From Petrotoga sp. 9PW.55.5.1 (GTDB lineage Bacteria > Thermotogota > Thermotogae > Petrotogales > Petrotogaceae), in contig NZ_AUPM01000060.1 of NCBI RefSeq assembly GCF_003265365.1, positions 15,195-54,147 on the forward strand: a stretch of 38,953 nt of DNA. Reading direction: 5' to 3'. Shown here piece after piece: positions 36,296-38,953 of this stretch. How positions within the stretch are numbered: the stretch's first letter is position 1; each line of letters begins with the position of its first letter. Both the position numbers and the translations under genes were made by a program. A model generated the notes under the pieces. It saw only the letters and a program-made list of their open reading frames with translations. It made no database searches and had not been told where the DNA came from.

Positions 36296-36401
36296 TATCC
36301 TTAATTATCTAAACTCCTTAAAATATTTTTATAATTTTTCAATATTTAAATTAATAATTTTATTTTAGAATAAAAATAATTTGATTTTTTTATTCTATAC
36401 C

Positions 36402-36430
36402 TTGACTTTTGAAAAATAAGGTGATATAAT
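36402..36430 (+). promoter_or_regulatory. Consensus sigma-70 promoter
   Basis: TTGACT (36402-36407), exactly 17 nt, and TATAAT (36425-36430) form the strongest promoter in the window. It lies about 52 nt before a small ORF with an excellent ribosome site. Confidence 0.8.
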
Positions 36431-36481
36431 TTATTTAAATTATTGATTCATAACTTAATATTATTAAAGGAGGGAATAATA

Positions 36482-36595
36482 ATGTTCAAAAAAATATATA
36501 AAAAACTTAGAAAAAATGACTCTTATTATACTGCCTATGACAATCTCGATAAAGAGTTATACTACTTTTATTTAGAAAATATTAGAAGGTTATGA
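36482..36595 (+). CDS. Small ORF, 37 residues, upstream of the MFS exporter
   Basis: The ATG at 36482 follows AAAGGAGGG with 8 nt spacing, directly downstream of a consensus promoter. The peptide is basic at its N-terminus (MFKKIYKKLRK) and then rich in tyrosine (seven Tyr) and acidic residues. It ends with TGA at 36593, 34 nt before the MFS start. I do not recognise a family. It could be a leader peptide controlling the exporter, a small membrane-associated or regulatory protein, or the trimmed start of a lost gene. Translation signals are strong, but function is unknown. Confidence 0.55.
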   Translation: MFKKIYKKLRKNDSYYTAYDNLDKELYYFYLENIRRL

Positions 36596-36629
36596 GAGAT
36601 TGGAGAAAAATGAAAGAAAGGGGGATAAA

Positions 36630-37874
36630 ATGCCAGGTTCTAAAGGAAGTTTAAACCTTTTAACAAAGAATAGAAATTTTTTACTTTTATTCTTTGGAAG
36701 GCTTGTTTCAAGTGTAGGAACAGCAATTTTTTTTATCTCTATTCTTTGGTCTGCTGCAACTGAGATAGGCGGAGTTGCAGCAGTTAGCGCTATTTTATCT
36801 ACGGTAGCAGTTGTCAATATAATCTTTTCTCCTTTTGCAGGAGTCTGGGCCGATAGGTGGAAGAAAAGGAATATTCTTGTTATAACAGATATAACATGTG
36901 GTGTGATCCTCTTGTTGTTAGGTTCCTTTTTTGGCACTTATTTATTCCAAATATGGGTGTTAATTTTGGCAATTTTTGGATTACAGATCTGCGGAAGCTT
37001 GTTTGGCCCTGCTTTACTCTCTTTGATACCCGTTATTGCTGATGACAAAGATCTTTTTCAAGCAAACGCTTTAATCTCAATGACTGATAGACTTTCCCAA
37101 ATTATAGGAATGGCAATAGGTGGGGTACTTATTTCTTTAGTAGGTATAAAAGGAGCAATTTTTATAGACGCTATTACATTTATTTTATCAGCTGTATCTG
37201 AAATGTTCATAAATATAGAAGAAATAAATAAAAAAGAAGTAAAAACTCACAAAAAAATTCGAATGTGGCCAGATATAAAAGATGGATTTAAAGTGATATG
37301 GTCTAATATTGAATTGAAATGGTTAATACTTTTAGAAATTATAGCTGATTTCTTCGGTACAACTATTTTTGTTTTTTTGCCAATATTAGCTGATCAAATA
37401 TTGAAAGTTGATTCCGCAGGGTATGGAATTATGCAGGCAATGTTAGGTGTAGGTTCATTAATTTCTGCTCTTGTCCTTTCATTTGTTAAAGAAATAAAAA
37501 TGAAATATACAGCCTTGACCATTGCCGGTATACTTTCAGGATTATCTTTAATGTCTCTTGGGATAGCTAATAGATATCTTTATGCGTTATTCTCTCTTCT
37601 TATTTTAGGAATTATGAGTGAAATTGTAAATGTTAATGAAAATCTTATAATTCAAAGAAGAACGCCAAAAGATACAAGAGGACGAGTCTTTGCCTTACGT
37701 TCTACGATGGACAATTCTTTAAGACCTTTTTCTTTTGCTTTAGCTGGAGTATTAGCAACTATCTTTCCTTTGCAAAATATTTTTATAGTTTTTGGACTTA
37801 TAAGTAGCATAATAGGGCTAATGTATATATTTATCCCTATTCGATTAAAAAAACAAGAAATAGCGGTAGACTAA
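36630..37874 (+). CDS. MFS transporter, MefA/EntS-like exporter
   Basis: A 414-residue major facilitator of the MFS_3 type with about 12 transmembrane helices. FFGRLVSSVGTAIFF opens helix 1, and FAGVWADRWKKRN near residue 70-82 is the conserved loop 2-3 motif of the superfamily. SLFGPALLSLIP and RRTPKDTRGRVFALRST are characteristic of the macrolide/siderophore efflux subgroup. The ATG at 36630 after GGGGGATAAA is used; a TTG at 36600 would add a charged, non-family leader. It likely exports a drug, siderophore or other small molecule; the substrate is unknown. Confidence 0.88.
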   Translation: MPGSKGSLNLLTKNRNFLLLFFGRLVSSVGTAIFFISILWSAATEIGGVAAVSAILSTVAVVNIIFSPFAGVWADRWKKRNILVITDITCGVILLLLGSFFGTYLFQIWVLILAIFGLQICGSLFGPALLSLIPVIADDKDLFQANALISMTDRLSQIIGMAIGGVLISLVGIKGAIFIDAITFILSAVSEMFINIEEINKKEVKTHKKIRMWPDIKDGFKVIWSNIELKWLILLEIIADFFGTTIFVFLPILADQILKVDSAGYGIMQAMLGVGSLISALVLSFVKEIKMKYTALTIAGILSGLSLMSLGIANRYLYALFSLLILGIMSEIVNVNENLIIQRRTPKDTRGRVFALRSTMDNSLRPFSFALAGVLATIFPLQNIFIVFGLISSIIGLMYIFIPIRLKKQEIAVD

Positions 37875-38130
37875 ATTTTCATTTAAAAACAACATAATAT
37901 TTACTTTGGTTCTATTGTTAACAAGCCCATATTCATTAACTTTTACCTTTTTAATCAACTATACTGTAACTATCATCAAAAAAGAGAAAACGAAAACAGA
38001 GTATAAAACGTGATAAAAAACATCTTAATTAAAGTTTACATAAGGTTTTTTGAGCCGATCTCTGAAAATATATTTTGATCTATATTTGAACCTGATAAAA
38101 AAATTACTTGAAAATCATATAGAAAAGGGT
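37875..38130. other. AT-rich stretch without recognised features
   Basis: About 250 nt between the MFS gene and the decayed coding stretch. I see no open frame of useful length, no clean hairpin with a T tract and no RNA gene. Confidence 0.5.
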
Positions 38131-38132
38131 AA

Positions 38133-38665
38133 GATAAAAATAGTGTTTGGTCTTATGAGTTTGTAAGAGAAGAAGGTTAATTACAAAATCAGAAGGTTGG
38201 ATAAAAGATGAAAAAGTTCATTGTTATTTTATTGACAGTGGTATTGCTATCAGGGGAGTTTTTGTTTGGGCAGGTGATAATGAAGGAATCGCAGGTTTCG
38301 AATCATTAAATCCTGGAGAAATTGTAAGTTATATTGATGAAAGTTGGTAAGTATGCATTTTTAATTTTTAAAGAGTATTGGAAAAAGGATTAAAAAGACA
38401 AGAAGTGTTTGAACATAGTGAGCAAATTATCATTAGATATTTATGTTAGTGGTTCAAAATTCTAAAGAGTGTTTTTATTTAAAAAATGAATATTTTTCCA
38501 TGCTAGCTTTTAGTTGATAATAATGATTTTTCATTAGGGAATGTATTTGAAAGTAAAGAAAAATTAGAAAATCTTTTAGCAGTATCACAACAAGAATATA
38601 GTAAAACATTTGATAAAACCAAATATAAAAGCTGTTCCAATTGTTTTTTAGAATCAAACTACTGA
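38133..38665 (+). pseudogene. Decayed coding stretch before the ABC exporter
   Basis: Three short protein-like segments lie in different frames. At 38133-38180 the frame reads VWSYEFVREEG then stops. At 38159-38350 a second frame continues with ITKSEGWIKDEKVHCYF and later GIAIRGVFVWAGDNEG, ending at TAA. At 38507-38665 a third frame reads NDFSLGNVFES and ends with KYKSCSNCFLESNY. The last piece recalls the C-terminal region of SPASM radical SAM proteins (FSxGN, then CxxC). Stops and frame changes between the pieces indicate gene decay or a deletion that joined fragments of more than one gene. The family assignment is weak. Confidence 0.4.
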
Positions 38666-38691
38666 TCAAACGAATCATTGGAGGTTATTAT

Positions 38692-38953
38692 ATGAACAAA
38701 TTTGCGAAAAGGCTTATAAAATATGGTGTAAAAAATTATAAAAGATATATGATTATCATATTTCTTTTAGGTATGATAGCTATTGCATTTGGTTCGCTGA
38801 ACCCTTTTTTTCTTCAATACTTAATTGATGAAATAATATCGCTTCAAAAAATTAATATCTTACCCTATTTTTTGTTTTTTTTGATTGGGGTAGTAGCTTT
38901 AGATAGGTTATTCAGTTATTTTTTTAATACTTACCATCGAAAAGTTAACTTCC
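38692..38953 (+). CDS. ABC exporter transmembrane domain, 5' end only
   Basis: The first 87 codons of a gene cut by the window end. The ATG follows GGAGG by 7 nt. After a basic start (MNKFAKRLIKYG) come hydrophobic helices: MIIIFLLGMIAIAFGSLNP (about 20-38) and FLFFLIGVVALDRLFSYFF (about 63-81). LNPFFLQYLIDEII between them is typical of helix 1 to loop of ABC exporters of the multidrug/peptide class. The ATPase domain would lie beyond the window. Proximity to a possible SPASM remnant could mean a peptide exporter, but this is unproven. Confidence 0.7.
   Translation, partial: MNKFAKRLIKYGVKNYKRYMIIIFLLGMIAIAFGSLNPFFLQYLIDEIISLQKINILPYFLFFLIGVVALDRLFSYFFNTYHRKVNF

Noticed and set aside
36590-36937. 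115-residue - strand frame opposite the MFS gene
   Set aside because: Antisense of conserved MFS coding sequence, low-complexity composition and no start signal.
38208-38309. A 33-residue secreted peptide starting MKKFIVILLTVVLLSG
   Set aside because: It looks like a signal peptide but lies in another frame over the decayed segment GIAIRGVFVWAGDNEG, and its ribosome site is weak and distant.

Overview
The window is AT-rich and densely packed, with nearly every gene on the + strand. Several features point to an anaerobic, possibly thermophilic bacterium of the Thermotogota, most like Petrotoga: the frequent TTG/GTG starts, the strong GGAGG ribosome sites, the formate-tetrahydrofolate ligase and the IS21-type remnant. 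This assignment is inference from gene style, not from a marker gene.

Layout. Positions 1-190 hold a short cluster of hairpin repeats, followed by a terminator (285-312) and a promoter. From 460 to 33279 lies one collinear block of 27 genes, most with overlaps or gaps under 70 bp. It reads as an anaerobic purine/urate-type catabolic island. It contains two NCS2-superfamily purine permeases (460, 21802), two fold-type II PLP enzymes (1985, 3460), a YgeY-type M20 hydrolase, a hydantoinase and a YgeW-type carbamoyltransferase. It also has two separate molybdenum hydroxylase sets (8422-12073 and 14724-18390), two amidohydrolase deaminases (8-oxoguanine deaminase-like and SsnA), a THEP1-like P-loop NTPase, a PreA-like flavoprotein and adenine deaminase. 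A MocA-like cytidylyltransferase, a MolABC-like ABC importer, Fhs, FolD, an XdhC-like Moco maturation factor and a MalY/PatB-type lyase complete it. A glycogen debranching enzyme sits inside the block without an obvious link to it.

How it may work. Purines would be imported and deaminated, then oxidised or reduced at ring carbons by the two molybdenum enzymes. The ring would be opened by the hydantoinase and YgeY steps, carbamoyl groups passed on by YgeW, and the residual amino acid cleaved by the PLP enzymes. One-carbon units could be recovered through FolD and Fhs. MocA, XdhC and the ABC importer would supply mature molybdenum cofactor. The ygeW/ygeY/hyuA/ssnA/xdhD gene set is known from work on anaerobic urate and purine degradation in gut bacteria; the exact chemistry here is inferred. 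Carbamate kinase, YgfK and a classical DpaL (YgeX) are not seen in the window.

The right flank (33298-38953) is housekeeping and accessory DNA. It carries a phosphohexomutase and a tyrosine recombinase, then an IstA remnant on the - strand. A consensus promoter drives a 37-residue small ORF followed by an MFS exporter. After that come a decayed coding stretch and the start of an ABC exporter that runs off the window end.
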